From contig JAJTUQ010000004.1 of the NCBI GenBank assembly GCA_021399445.1, positions 5,456,001-5,520,000 of the forward strand: a DNA stretch of 64,000 nucleotides, in the 5' to 3' direction. The position numbers were made by a program, and so were the translations under genes. The stretch is from Xylogone sp. PMI_703 (taxonomy: Eukaryota; Ascomycota; Leotiomycetes). Below are positions 11,485 through 24,674 of this stretch, piece after piece (position 1 is the stretch's first letter; each line of letters starts with the position of its first letter). The notes under the pieces were generated by a model, which was given only the letters and a program-made list of their open reading frames with translations, was not told where the DNA came from and ran no database searches.

Positions 11485-14400
11485 CTAGTAAGGTCGAGGG
11501 ATAGATGAGGAGCGTGCTCTCTTCTTCCGACCTCCAGGGGTGCCAGCCGATTTTCTTTTATGCCCTTTTCCACTGCCAGGAGTCTCATCTTCTTCATCTT
11601 CACTTGGAGTAGCGGGCCTACCAGCACCGGCTTCGTCCTCCGCCTCGGCGGAGATTTTGAAATCTTGATCAATGTTGAGCAGTTCAACAAATGCGCGGCA
11701 TTGATTCATCATACTTTCCTCTGTAGCTAGTGCAGACATTGTGATGGAGATATCATCCCAGAACTTTTCACCTGTAACGCTAGGATTCTTTAACGGGGTT
11801 CTATTTAGGTCCTTCGGCGCAGACTTAGCTTTAGGATCCTTTCGATTCGTGCTCAATCCGTACTGACGCCGCAGGTAGGTACGAGCATCCCAAAGACTGG
11901 ACAGCATCATTGAAGATGCAGTCAGTAGGCGTAGTCGGATAGGGTCGACTGTTGTAGTCTGAGGTTCCATGTTCGTATCCAGTTGGGAAGAATCTGGAAG
12001 TTTGATTTGAAAGATTTCAGTTTCAATTGCGTGAGCTATGCTCGTGCCAGTTCCCGCCACTACTTTTTCCATGGATAAAATCGTTGATAAGAGCTCGTCA
12101 ACAGTAGCATAATCGAAAAAAGCTAGATTCTCAATGATAAACTGAGAAAATTCGAGATGGTGTGGAAGCTCTTGGACTACATTCATCTTTGCAGGATCAA
12201 AATCAATGCGAGCACACAAACTGTCATAGAATTTCTTCCGACTTTTGGGCTTGCTAATTTTCATCACCTCGACCATCATGTGCAGTTTCGAAGTGAAGGG
12301 ATTTACTGTAGCACCATGTGTATTCTTAATAACATCCCGCTGGTATGTGTATGCAAGGTGAATAGCGCGTATATATTCCTTCTCTAGGATGGTCTCGTGC
12401 TTTTCGTGGAGCGATTTGTGTTCACGGAAGGCTATCTCGGCAATCTTTGCGTTTTGCGAAGTCTCCAAGGCAATTAATGTTGGACCACATTCCTTGGGAT
12501 GGACTAGACCTTGCCGATTAATACTTCCAAGTATCTCCGTCGCTAGAAGGGCTTGGTCGTCTTGACTGGCCAATGCAATTCGAGTAATGTGCTTCAAGAA
12601 TCGTTGTGCGATAGCAATTGCAACACCATCGTGCTGACTACCTCCCATAACTCCTAGTTTTGCGGCGGGATCTCCTGCAGTACCAACAGACGTATCATTT
12701 CCAGCCTCAGAGCGCTTTTCCTCGAGGTTTAGAAATTCTTTGAAAGATCTCATTATAATCGTCTCCAGATCTTTATTCTGTTCCCCGAAAGCTTCTAGAA
12801 AAGAGGTGTATATGTTTGCAGAAGAGAAGTTTTTGGGCCAGGATTGACACACCATCCCGATAGCATCAAGTGCCGCCTTTCGTACTTCTAATGGTTGAGA
12901 AGGAGTAGCAAAAGGGGCAAATGTGTCACACATTAGTGTAGAGACTGACGCTCCCTTCCATTTGGGAAAGGCCTTTCTAAAGCTCTCATTTTGAGAGTCT
13001 AAGTCGCAGTGTTTTCCACACATGCCTGTAATCAACAAGAGTTTGTTCAACTTGCGAGTTATATCCGCTCGGCTTGCATCATTAAGGTTAACGTTCTTGA
13101 TCTGTTGAACACCATTCAAGCTTGATAGGACCAATCTAGTAAGATGTTGAAAGTCGTCCAAGACACTGCTAATGATCCATAAGCATGCCACAAGATCATC
13201 TAGTATGGTTCTTCCCATTTTAGAAACTGCTGGTATAAGCTCTTTTCTAACCGAGATCAGGAAGTTATGATGCATTTTTGACAGATGTGGAAGAACATGT
13301 CGAAATATTATGACGACTGAGCGATATATTGTTAGGTCATCTCCACTCCCAACATTTGCAACATATGGCTGAAGTAGTTGAATCTGTTCTGGTGTGAAGA
13401 GCTTTGCATTGGACTTAGCAAATACTGTGAGAACTTGCAGAGCATCGCGGGCTGATGGTCCATTATCACCATTATTGGCAGGGTTATCCACGATAGTGTC
13501 GAACATACTTGCAACAAGTGCCGTGCAGACCTTAAAATTAGCACCCGAGTTTTTCGAGCTGTCGGATAATATGCTTTGTAGAATCTTGTCCAAAACTATG
13601 GATACCCCTGGGCGTTGCACGGTCTTGACCATAAGAGATACTTGATCCGCTATAGCGAGTTTGAACTGTGCAGATGTATCATTCGAGGACGTTGCTTCGT
13701 AGAAAGGAGACATCCAAACTTCCTCTATAGTCTGGCGTGCTAGCTCCTGAACACTTTCATCTATATCTGTGACTCGATGAAGAAGAGCATCAGCAATGGA
13801 GCTACGGATATCTTTACTCGTATTTCGGAAGTATATATCTTTGGATAATTTCATTGCACGCTTCCGAACACTGGCTCCCGTATCATTGACACGCTGTAGA
13901 ATACTAGGGGTCATTTCTTGCTCCAGTGCAGGTCGTAAACCGATACATTTTCCTATTAAGCCTAAAGCTGAGTCCCGAACTTGAACAGATGGATCATTAG
14001 CACACCTAAGGATAAGATGTGTAACAGCAGGTTCTGTATCAAGGATAGTAGGATCAGTCTCCAATAATTGTATAACGCTTTTCAGACTCTTGCTTCTGAC
14101 GGTTGCTTGTTCACTAGCCATGGAGCCAAGAAGTATAGTAAGTACTCTCCCGAATGATTGGCAGAATTGTGAATGGAGCAGTGCTATGGAGTAAGCTAAT
14201 CGTGCCTGTGATGGACTGACGGAGTCGAACCCATATTCAGTTGAGAGCCATTTCCTGTCTAGAATCATCATTCGAAGCCTATAAGCTAGTCGACCATACT
14301 CTTGAGATATTTTCTCATTGTCGGAGTTATCATCGGAGATTGAATCATAACCAGAGCACACTGTTGATGCCCACTCGGCAACAAGGAGTCCAATTGCACT

Positions 14401-17155
14401 ACGTACATGCGAATCATTTGCGGACCGCTCTTCGAGATTTTCAATGGAGGCTCTGAATGGGCCAGTCCAAGAGACAAGGTGATCAATGTTTGGCCTCCTT
14501 TCTAGAGCAGATTCTGCGAGCTGGGACAGATATTTGCCTAAGTCACCTTCCGAATTCTCAAAAGACCCAGCAGTTTTCCGTACATGAGAATTCAACTCGG
14601 AAATGGCAGCTCCCATTAGACCAAGAACTTCCAGGGCCATATTTTTAGCAGGGGCAGCCGTTTTGTCTCCTTCCGCTAGCTGCACCATCTTGAAAAGAAA
14701 CAGTCGCAGTAATAGCTCTGCCGCAGGCCAATCTATGTAGTTCAGACACTTGATAAAGTCTTCCACAAAGAGATCAAGAAGATTCCGATATGGTGCATCC
14801 CCGCTCTTAGTCGAATTCATTGCTCTACCAACAATAAACGCGACGACATATGATGCATTAGCTTTCGCGCTATCAAGAAGAGGTGAAACAACGGCAGCCA
14901 GTTCTTGGATTGCCGTCACATTTTGCTGCGCAGCACGTGTTTCTGTGTTGATTCCAGAGAAACCGGTAGGAGATGTCATACGAGCTTGCGAATGTGGCTC
15001 GTCATCTTCACCTTCAGCATCTGCAAGTCCAAGCGCTGTATTTCTTCGTCGATTTTTGTTATCATCGGATTTGCTAGCGCTAGTCTGGATTAACCGCATG
15101 ATGAGAGCTGAAACCAATTGAATGCTTCCTCCTTCAGCTAGTTTGAACTGTCTTGCACTTTGTCGAGTTACGGGAAGTTTTTCAAGAGACGTTAAAATTT
15201 CGTCGAAAATGCCTTGTCGTTGAGAGGGGCTACTCCTGAATATTTCAGATAGCACATCCATTGCAACTACACGTAAAACGTCAAATTTAGCAATGCCTAA
15301 GACTGATTCTCGCTCAAAATGCGCATTTTCCACAAAGATCAACTGAGAGGTTGTGAACTCTAATGTATTCATCACCGTTTCTGAGAGTTCAATAGATGCA
15401 ACGAGAATAGCCAGCAGCGATAGCACACGTCTACATTGTGATAGGACGTTCAATATTGCCTTCTTTTCCGAAGAAAAGAGCTTAAATAAAGCGGCGGAAC
15501 TCCCGGAGCTGCGCAATTCAACAACCGGAATTATGCAAGAATCCATTACGTTTTTGAAAACTTGAATGGCAGATTGAATGACATCCTCTGAATAGAGCTG
15601 CTTTTCCTCTCGACCCCCGGTCATAATACGCAGAGTAGTTTTGGCAGCTCGTAGACCAAGTTCAGCTTTGGATAGCTGCTGTAGCCATTGTTCCAGGTCT
15701 GATTCTGCCATACTTGACTCAATCCTGACATCGACGGTTTCTGCAGCTTTCAGAGCGCCATCGCATAATCTCTGTACTCTCAGTAAGTCCTCAAGTGGGG
15801 CTTGAGAAAGATGGCCAACTGAAATCATTTTCTGTAGCAGTGTCTCAACTTTAGTTTGCACAGAACCACTGAGGGTAAGTCCATCATCTGTTGCAATAAA
15901 AAACTCAGCGGATGGGGAAATAATATCCGGTTGGAATTGATCCTCGGCTTCAAATATGTCCAGGAGATACTCTCGCAGATTGCGAAACGCCAAATCTGCC
16001 TTCTCTCGCTGGTCTAATCCTCTTGTCAATTCGACCCCATCTACCTCATATTCGATCCTGCTACGCTTCTTAGAGAGATGTGTAATATCTTCCGGGGCAT
16101 CCGGCTCCTCTTCAATAACTTCGTAATCTTCAGGTTTGAATGTAGGAGGGTGGTTATCTATGACTATAGCAAATTGTCCATCTGATGAAGATGTTCGGGC
16201 AACTGAGGCTTGTGGAGCGACTAATACAGCTGGATTTATAGTGGCCGGAGGAGGCTGTGGAGTTGAAAGTTGGATAGGGGGTTTAGGAGGTGCGGGAGTG
16301 CTTTGCTTCCTGCTTGGTATTACGATCTCGAACGAAGACTTAGATCTAGGAGGAGATTGTTTTGGCGTGTTGACACGTTGAACCGGGGGGGTAGAATAAG
16401 TTGGTTGGACAACAACTGTCGTATTCTTTTCTGCGGCTTTTTCGTTTATTGTTTTATGCTGAACTGTTTTTGGACTTGGAAGATGGGTGTCCCTTTTAAT
16501 CTTTTCCTTTGGTTTGGCGCTAGAGGCTTTAGGTTCCACCTCACGAGACCCGGGGGTAACAGGAGAAGGGTATCTGAATTCGACATTGGTAGTATCGTAC
16601 ACCATCTTCGATAACGGACCAAGTTTGGCCTGCGATTGAACAGGAGCTTGAGCTCCAGATATGGCTTTCGGCGCGGTTTTGAATTTACTACACAGGGTAA
16701 GTAAATTGCTAACGAAAAGAGAAATTTCAGAACCCTACTATATGCTAAGACCATCAGGCCTGAGAAGAGTCTGTAGTTGTTCCAATGTCTGCTGTAACCT
16801 CTGGGATGTTTGCTGATTACTAGCCGCCTCACGGTTGAGGCTGTCTAGGGTCTGTCTGGCAGCTCCCTTTTCTGCTTCGTTGGCAAATATTGAAGTCGAG
16901 GATCGCAGTCCGATATGAGGCATAGGTATAATGTCTTTAAAAGAAGGAGGTTAGCATTACACTCATTGCTAGGAATACTTGGTCGCAAACTTTCGTACCC
17001 GAATTAAAGGGGACAATCGATGAGAATGGAGAGTAAGGAATGGCTTCAGCAACGGTATATGGCCTTGTCCGTATCGGTACCTGCTCGCGCAAGGCAGGAT
17101 TGCCATTGCGACCGTTTGCGCCCCCATTTTGAGTGGGATAGCCGTTGTGATCCAT
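11485..17155 (-). CDS. Sister chromatid cohesion protein, cohesin loader Scc2/Mis4/Nipped-B
   Basis: Three exons: 16999-17155, 16739-16934 and 11485-16687 (introns of 64 and 51 nt), 1851 aa, the usual size for fungal Scc2. The first junction reads PFNSDIIPMPHIG after AEAIPYSPFSSIVPF, the conserved N-terminal signature of fungal Mis4/Scc2. The second joins in phase 2 (DGLSIY-KFKTAP); it is the least certain junction but keeps the frame. Residues about 110-320 are low-complexity, Pro/Lys-rich linker. A HEAT-repeat block lies around 975-1300 (EQATVRSKSLKSVIQLLE, DPSVQVRDSALGLIGKCIG, NDTGASVRKRAMKL), and the Nipped-B C-terminal domain around 1500-1700. The tail is acidic then basic (SEDEEDE, KKRARSSS), probably with a nuclear localisation signal. 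With Scc4 it loads cohesin onto chromatin. It is head-to-head with the Rpa12 gene. Confidence 0.93.
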
Positions 17156-17496
17156 ATTGACAAACGGATAAAGAGACTAGGCCAGCGTGAAGATTCGTTG
17201 CAGCGAGGCTACTTTTGCGTCAAGACGTCTCATCAACCGCTCCATCACATTGTAGGCAAGTTCATATTCAACTTTGAGCTAGAACAAAGCTGCATAATCG
17301 TTAGATGATTTCTAGCCGACCTTGTGAGTTGGCTGAGGTTCGAGGCAGAATGTCCAAGCGACTTTCAATGGGAAGGCGCCAGCCTTGCGCTAAAACTGTG
17401 ATTACTAAGAAATTATTCATAACTTTTGTTCACTCAAACATCCGAGGCTGGGAAAAAAATAAAGTTTTTGGTAGTTAGAGCAACGGCAATTGCAAA
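17156..17496. promoter_or_regulatory. Divergent promoter, cohesin loader / Rpa12
   Basis: A 341-bp gap between two head-to-head start codons, so it must carry both promoters. A run of A residues sits near 17453-17464, just before the Rpa12 start. No specific operator was recognised. Confidence 0.45.
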
Positions 17497-17965
17497 ATGT
17501 CGGCCATTGGTTCTCTCGTTTTCTGCACAGATTGCGGAAATCTGCTAGAAACATCTACAGGAAATGCGAACACTATATTGATTTGTGAATGCTGCGGGGC
17601 AGAAAACAGAGGTACGGTTGATTTTCGTAACCCCGTTTAGCCCGTTGCTGATGCCATTTAGATACTGCTTCAAAAGTAATTACAACAGAAACAAAGGCGT
17701 CCTCTTTCCCGTCACTTTTAAGGCAAAAACGCTCCGCTATCCAGACGGTAGAGAGAAGTCAAATGAAAAATGAAGTTATTACACAACAGACTTGCCCAGA
17801 ATGTGGCAATCCAGAAATGACCTTCTATACTGTCCAATTAAGAAGCGCCGATGAAGGGAGCACTGTATTTTATACTTGTCCCAAGTGTGGTCATAAGTGA
17901 GTTATAAGTTTAATCCAATAAGACTGAGCTGCTAACAAATGACAAGATTCAATACAAACAATTGA
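17497..17965 (+). CDS. RPA12: DNA-directed RNA polymerase I subunit Rpa12
   Basis: Three tiny exons that no single long frame reveals: 17497-17611, 17662-17896 and 17947-17965 (introns of 50 nt each), giving 122 aa, the normal length. N-terminal zinc ribbon Cys10/Cys13/Cys30/Cys33 (LVFCTDCGN, LICECCG). C-terminal TFIIS-like zinc ribbon Cys83/Cys86/Cys111/Cys114 (QTCPECGNPEM, FYTCPKCGHKFNTNN). The acidic hairpin RSADEGSTVFYTC holds the Asp-Glu pair that stimulates RNA cleavage. The last 19-nt exon supplies only the end of the protein (FNTNN and stop), matching the conserved C-terminus; without it the frame would stop at CGHK. The protein works in nucleolar Pol I for transcript cleavage and termination. 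Divergent from the cohesin loader gene and convergent with deoxyhypusine hydroxylase. Confidence 0.93.
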
Positions 17966-18117
17966 TATCAGAACACGACATGGAGCAGAGAGGAATCACT
18001 ATGGACAGGCAAGAGAGCTGGAAACCATTGCTCTATTTGCCATAACATTCTTGGTATGAAGCAGTCTATACAGTACACCCTGCCTAAACGCCGATTCCCT
18101 CTATTATCCTATCCCAT

Positions 18118-19141
18118 TTATGCGGCTGCTTCTGGTATTAGTGCATATTCGACCTCACCGCGCTTTTCAAATTCAGCCATGTCTAGAGCAACTATAATAC
18201 TATCTCTGACAACCTGTTCCTTATCATTCAAGTAGCGTTTCAGGATATCTTCGACACCTTCTTCATCACCCAGGCTACCCAAAGCCTCAGCTGCCTCATG
18301 TCTCACCATGCTCGCCTCATTCAAATTCCCCAAGGCAGCCGTCAAAGCTGGGATGGAAGCTGGGTGGGATAATTGACCAAATACAAACGCGATTTCATGT
18401 CGAAAAAGGGCTGAAGAATCATTTAATCCTTCGGCAAGGGCATGGATTGCAGGCACCGCTGTCGGAAGATCTGGAGGGGAAGCTAAGTCCCGTAGGCCGA
18501 ACATAGCTCTATATCGTAAAAATAAGGGTAGGTTGGTATCTAAGAGAGCTTTCTTGAGGCTTTCGATTGATTCGGTCTGTTCCATAGGTGGCGCAGGGTC
18601 GATGGAAGCAAAGTCACTGTATAATTAGTCTATAACAAATATCAAAATGCAATGTCGCATACCTCTTCCGCAACTTCTCTTGTTTCGATGCTTCTGAATT
18701 CTCCCATTCAATTCTAGCAATAGCGAGTTCACATGTCTCCCGAACAACTTCTGCCTCCTCGGATTGATCCCGCAGTTGTTTTAATATCTCCAAGCTACCT
18801 GTATCCCCTAATGCACCAAGGGCCTCCGCGGCCTCATGTCTACACATAGCATCTTCATTTTTATTCTCAAGGACGGCGCGCAAATAGGGAGCTGCGGCAA
18901 GATTCCTTGACTGTCCCAGGCAGTAGGCGAGTTCGTGTTTGAGAAGCGCCGAGGGAGATGTAAATCCTGCTGCGATTGCCTGGATCGCTGGAATCGAGGA
19001 ATGACAGGCCAAGTGCTTCAGGGAAAAAAGTGCACGGTACCGACGCGCGAGAGGTTCTGATTCGGATATTAAAGTTTTCCGCAGGGACGCGACGGTAGAA
19101 TCTTCTTCCACTGGGGAAGGAGATGTAGCTGAGGGAGCCAT
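18118..19141 (-). CDS. Deoxyhypusine hydroxylase (eIF5A modification)
   Basis: Two exons, 18663-19141 and 18118-18616 (46-nt intron), give 325 aa. The protein is two HEAT-like halves, each with two His-Glu pairs that hold the diiron centre: His69-Glu70 ([12 protein letters not shown]), His102-Glu103 ([14 protein letters not shown]), His233-Glu234 ([14 protein letters not shown]) and His266-Glu267 ([14 protein letters not shown]). All four are present, so the enzyme should be active; it hydroxylates deoxyhypusine on eIF5A in the cytosol. The junction reads [15 protein letters not shown] in correct phase. I chose the Met at 19141 ([10 protein letters not shown]); an in-frame Met at 19183 would add 14 residues. 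Equivalent to Lia1 of yeast. Confidence 0.95.
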
Positions 19142-19646
19142 AGCTGAGGACTGTATATAGCTGGCAAATGGCGTGAAAGACAACGGGTTCGGTGGGTTTT
19201 GGAGGGGATTTTTTGCCCCTCACATGGAAAATAAATTCGGGATCGAAACAATTTTATTCCGAGGCAGAAAATGATAAGTGCACTCCCACCTAGAAGAGCC
19301 TCTTTCATCTATTCTACATCTGAATATATAGTCTAATTTAAAAGTTTAGGGACTACTTTTGGAAAAATCCCATTCAGCTCCGTTAATATTCCACGAAGCC
19401 GCAATACATTACCTTAGCCCAGGTAACACAGTGTCGGATAGCCACAGATCAAGCCCAACGCCCATTTACCCCTACCCCATCAATTCCTACCCTGACCTTG
19501 AATTCTGAAATATGACTTGATCGGAGGAGTGGATCCAAGTTGTTCCTATTCTCTCAGCTGCAAGCCCGGCTCTCCTTAGAAGATATTCCGTAAACAGAAT
19601 CTTCTAATACTCTTGATGTTTGTTGTATCAGTAGCTGCGTGCTCTC
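19142..19646. other. Intergenic
   Basis: The promoter of the deoxyhypusine hydroxylase gene and 3' flank of the Nbp35 gene, both on the minus strand. Nothing else recognised. Confidence 0.5.
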
Positions 19647-20812
19647 TCAATCCTCTGGCAATACGTCTTCTTGATTCAGACCGATCTGCTCACTAAGCTT
19701 TCTAACAACGCCTTTCAATGCCGAACATGCGGGGCTGTCTGGATAGGCGTCGAGAAAACTCTCGCCGTAATCGCAAGCCATACCAATCCGAGGGTCAAGG
19801 GGAACAGCACCTAAGAAGGGAATATCCATTTCTTTTGCCAGTGCTCTTGCGCCACCAGTCGTAGCCTGGAAGATCTGACTCTCATGAGCACAGTTAGGAC
19901 AAACGAAGCCACTCATATTTTCGACTATCCCCAACACCGGAATCGACGCTTTTCTGCAAAAATTAATTTCTTTTCTCACATCCAACAGCGCCACTTCCTG
20001 TGGGGTAGATACTATCACAGCACCATCGATATGGCTCTCCTTCAACAATGAGTTCACACTCAAATGCTCGTCACTGGTTCCAGGAGGTGTATCGATCAAT
20101 AGGAAATCCAGTTCTCCCCATTCCACATCCTTGAGGAAGGATTTAATCATGCCGGACTTTTTTTGCCCTCTCCAAATAACAGCTGAATCTTTATCGGGTA
20201 GTAGAAATTGAATTGACATCACAGCTAGATTATCTGCTACCCAGACTGGGTTCCATCCATCGCCGCTGACATGTATCGTCTCGCCTTCTGCTCCCATCAT
20301 CTTTCCCATCGAAGGTCCTGTTATGTCTGTGTCCATCACGCTAATCTAACTTTAGCTCATCCCATTCAAAGGCAGTCTGCGTTACACATTCACTAGAATG
20401 GGACTTACCCAACAGTATTATCTGGATTTGAGGCAAATGCGTGAGACAGAAGCGCTGTCAGTGAGCTCTTGCCCACCCCTCCCTTGCCAGATAATATCAG
20501 GATCTTATGTTTAATGTCTTTGAGGCGCTCGGCGATCACGGCGAGATCTGGATCTGGACCTTGATTTCGAGGAAGAGAGGCACATATCTCCTTATTAGGA
20601 CCTATTGAATAAGATATTAGTATATACGTCCTTCTCGAGGCTAAGAACTTTTCGATCCACCTACACCCGACACAGGAGTCTGCTTGGCCAGCTGATTCAG
20701 ACTCAGGCCCTGGGCAGTGCTCTGGTTCTGGCGCAACAAGTTTGGGAGTGGGTTTGATGGGATTAGAAAGAACGTCTTGGACTGCATCAGGGACCTCTAA
20801 TGATGGCGCCAT
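19647..20812 (-). CDS. NBP35: Cytosolic Fe-S cluster assembly scaffold Nbp35 (P-loop NTPase)
   Basis: Three exons (20665-20812, 20409-20601, 19647-20340; introns of 63 and 68 nt), 344 aa. The first splice (T|GTAGGT ... TAG|GT) restores the N-terminal 4Fe-4S ligand set Cys33-Cys47-Cys50-Cys56 (CX13CX2CX5C), the signature that separates Nbp35 from its shorter partner Cfd1. The deviant Walker A GKGGVGKS is at residues 88-95. The second junction reads [14 protein letters not shown]. Further landmarks are [15 protein letters not shown] and the C-terminal cluster motif FVCPNC. With Cfd1 it forms the scaffold that assembles 4Fe-4S clusters for cytosolic and nuclear proteins. Reading through the first intron would replace the fourth-Cys region with unrelated sequence. 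Confidence 0.95.
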
Positions 20813-21704
20813 TTTCGTATGCTGCTCCCACTGCTGTCAAACCGAAAGGAAATAAATAAATGAAATAAACTTAGGTACAAATGCTCGTGGTCCGTATGTG
20901 CGTTTAGGCGATGTACCACGAACTTTGTGGTTTCGAATGCTTTACAAATCCAGAGAATGTCATTGAGGGGCAAAAGAGGTGTGCGGTTAGCAGGACAGCA
21001 GCGATAACGGAAACCTTGGGAGAAATCACGGGAGTTCGTCTGGACATGGCTAAGCACGTGCTTGTACGAGAAACAACCTCACAGCCACCGCTTAAGCTTA
21101 CTGCCCATTCATTTTGTACCCAGTCGTGTGACCGGATGAAGGCCAGATACGGCTACTTTTCGTGTGGTACTGCCGCGTTTTGAAAGCCCAGTGAACGCCA
21201 ATGGACATTTTCGGGTGTATGTCCGTTTTAGCATATATCCATAGGGCAGGGCGATTCCTACCTGATCCAGTGTCGTGTGAGCCCTGAAAGGAAGATGAAT
21301 ATTTGAATCTATCCGGTTTACGAGCATGTGATGCTGCTTTTGGAGCCGTCCCAAGCAACTCAGTATGATCAAACAGAGCGGTTCTATCAGTAACCAGCAG
21401 ATTCCACTGGGCCAATGGTCCCGCCAGCTTGGTTGCAGGGGTCACCGCCCACAAAAGCGGAGCGAGCCACAGTTTGGACCTGAAAGTGTGGTTTGGCCAC
21501 AACTACTCCGTACAACCTTCCCTCATATATATTCCTTGTCGCCCACATCCAAATTTCGAAATAAATAAAGTCTTTCGAAAGGAATAATCTTCGAAGCGTC
21601 TCCTTTTTCTCTTTGTAGGGCCGTTGCATATTTTTGAAATCATATGAATTAAGTAAAAGGACCTACGTCATTCTCGCTCGCTCTCAGGGTTTCTTGACCC
21701 CGTG
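20813..21704. promoter_or_regulatory. Divergent intergenic region, Nbp35 / Cho2
   Basis: About 890 bp between two head-to-head genes. Frames of 80-135 codons occur on both strands (for example 21098-21502 on minus) but overlap each other and match nothing I know, so I regard them as chance. The G/C-richer part at 21400-21490 may be 5' UTR or promoter of the phospholipid methyltransferase gene. Confidence 0.4.
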
Positions 21705-24674
21705 ATGAGTTCCGACATGGATCCTGTACTGGGGAAAGCCGGGGTTCGAGAGAGGCATGTAAATAAAACTGTGACGATTGATGGGGAGGCCAAAGAGGTT
21801 GGGGTCTCTGTCGATGATGACATGAGTAGTGAGGATGAAGTTACCAAGGACAAGAAGGCATATGGAAGAACCCCAGATGGTACCAGTAAGTCAATATGGC
21901 TTCATCTGCTGCCAATTGAGCAGTATATGCTCTTCGGGTTGTAATCTACAGTAGTTTTAACTCGAAACTCTAGTATTTACGGTTCCTCAGACTCATGATA
22001 TGGTCTCACAACTGCTTGATCCTCGACAACCAAAGAACCTTTCCGATGTTTTCGTTCTAGCTATACTCGCACTCCATCTCCTTGCTCTTTACTTACTTCC
22101 CGCCTCACTAAAGAAGCCAGTATTTGCCGTTATATTTCTGTTCTGGAGGGCATGCTATAATGTTGGAATTGGATACCTACTTCGCATCCAATCGAACCAC
22201 CGCAGACTGGTTGCTTGGGCAAAGAAGCTAAGTCTATTTGTTAATCCAAATACTGGGAAGAACCCTCGCCCATGGCTCTACAACCTTCTAAAGAGGGAAT
22301 TGGAAACAAAAATCCCGGAAGACTACAAATTTGAGGAAGCGCCAATTGAGTACAACACTTGGCTCGTATTCCGAAGAGTCGTGGACTTGATCCTGATGTG
22401 TGATTTTACATCGTACTGCCTTTTTGCAATTGCATGTGGTCACCGCCCAGAGGGAGAAGATGTCTTTGGCCTCCTCGTTCGCTGGATCGGTGGAATCATT
22501 GCAGTACTCTTCAACTTGTGGGTCAAGCTAGATGCTCACCGCGTTGTCAAAGACTACGCGTGGTACTGGGGCGATTTCTTCTACCTTATTGATCAAGAAT
22601 TAACCTTTGACGGAGTCTTTGAGATGGCACCCCATCCAATGTACTCTATAGGATACATTGGATATTACGGTATTTCGGCCATGGCTGCAAGCTACAGTGT
22701 GTTATACATATCTATAATCGCACATGCCGCCCAATTTCTCTTCCTCATATATATCGAAAACCCTCACATTGAAAAGACCTATAACCAACCACAGCCTAGA
22801 AAGTTGGAAAATCAAACTGCTGTGTCAAACTTGCCATCCCAAGCTCACAATCTTCTTGGATTGAAAAACTTTGACCCGTTCCGCGTCACTGATGTAGGGG
22901 TTGTGCTGCTACAGTTGTGTATGTTTCTCATCGCTATAATGGCACCTTATACTCCAGGATGGCAAGCATTCTTTGTCATCCACGCAGCTCTATGGCGTCT
23001 ACTTTACACAGCTGGTCTTGGGGTAATCCTCAACCGTCAATCTAAAACGAAGATGTGGACGCGCCATTTCGTAAAGTACGGTGAGAGCAAGGATGAAGCT
23101 TGGAGACAATGGAAGGGTATGTACTACCTGTGTATGACTATGTGTTATGCCAGTTTCATTGCAGCGTGTTGGAGAATGTACACGGCACCACAAGATTGGA
23201 ATTATGGATTTGTCCTATTAAGACATCTAGCCGGTGCTGGCCTTGTCGCTTTGCAGATTTGGACAGCTGTGAGCATATATGACTCGCTAGGGGAGTTTGG
23301 GTGGTTCTTTGGAGACTTCTTCTTCGATCATGCCGGCAAACTCACCTACAGCGGGATCTATCGATATCTCAACAACCCAGAGAGGATTATTGGCGTCGCT
23401 GGTGTATGGGGTGCAGTGCTCATAACATGGTGCAAACCAATTATTGTCCTCGCTATCCTAAGTCATACGCTCACTTTGGCTTTCATTCAGTTTGTGGAAA
23501 AGCCTCATATGCAAAAATTGTACGGCAGAAGTCTCAGAACAGAAGCTGGTCTTACCAAGAGTATTAAGAGGTCGCTCCCTCCACCATTGAGGCAATTCCA
23601 AGGGAGTGTTGATAAGATTATTGATGAAACCAAACATTTCGTCGAAGAATTCGTTGATACTGCCCGTCCCAAGCTAGCTGTCGGTGTTTCATCCATTGTT
23701 CGAGACACTTCGGCACTTTTCTCTCAATATCCGGCTCGAATTACTCTTACGCGCCTAGCACCAGATCTGGCAGGTTTCAATCCAAAAGATTATTCTCTTT
23801 CAGTGGAGGGCACACTATCATCCATTCCGGATCAGCAGGCATTTAATAAAGAAGGTGTGCAAGCAAGGCTTCCGCGACAACGGACCGATTCTTACAAGCC
23901 ACTGATTTTTGAATATGGTGCCCCTATTAAAGTCAAATGGAGAGCCCCCGTTAACCACTCCAAAGCCGACTGGGTTGGCTTATACCGGGTTGCGGATAAT
24001 GAATCTCGAGAGGTCACTCGTGTATCTTCAGCTGGACGGTGGATTGCGACAGTACCAAAAGAATACGAAGAATCACCTGCTGACAAAGGTATCATCTCCT
24101 GGGATAAACCAGTCACAGTCACCCTTGATGATGGTACTACGTGTGATGAGGTAGAAGGCGAGATGGTCTTTGAGGGTGACAAACTGTGGTGGACTCAAGG
24201 CGTTTTCGAATTCCGATATCATCACGACGGAAAACACAACGTCATGACTATTTCGTTACCTTTCGAGATTCAGATTGGCCGTTTTGATGAAGATGATGTG
24301 GGAGTCCATAGCAATGATCTGCTTCGAACTGCAGTAGAAAATGCTTTACTTCCTGTTGTGCGCAACTGCTTTGACCGCGACCGTGAAATTGCCCCGAATA
24401 CTCCAGAAGAAAGCTTTGGCAGCTTGGTGGAGAGAGATGGGAAATATGCAAGGAGGGTTGTCTTCGCTGTCCATCAAATGTTTGGTATAGAATTTTCCCC
24501 AGGCGTGGTTCTCGCTGATGGAAATGTGAGAAATCTCGCGTGGAGAATTTGTAATGCAAAAGAAGTTTTGGTGAGTTTGACAACCTGAGTCTGGAATCAT
24601 GCTTTGCTAATTCTTTACAGGCTCCATATAGCATGTCGCGCTCGAGGGGAACAACTACTCCAATTGGGAAGTAG
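21705..24674 (+). CDS. CHO2: Phosphatidylethanolamine N-methyltransferase (Cho2 type)
   Basis: Three exons: 21705-21885, 21974-24570 and 24621-24674 (introns of 88 and 50 nt), 943 aa, the normal size. The first junction reads [22 protein letters not shown], and the third exon adds the C-terminal [17 protein letters not shown]. Multiple membrane spans; duplicated methyltransferase regions around [21 protein letters not shown] and [21 protein letters not shown], each with the small-residue/His pattern for SAM binding in PEMT/ICMT-like enzymes. A soluble C-terminal half follows ([20 protein letters not shown]). It carries out the first SAM-dependent methylation of phosphatidylethanolamine on the way to phosphatidylcholine in the ER. 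The ATG at 21705 follows an in-frame GTG. Confidence 0.95.

Noticed and set aside
21098..21502. 134-codon minus frame between the Nbp35 and Cho2 genes
   Set aside because: It overlaps other frames, has no family resemblance and lies in a divergent promoter.
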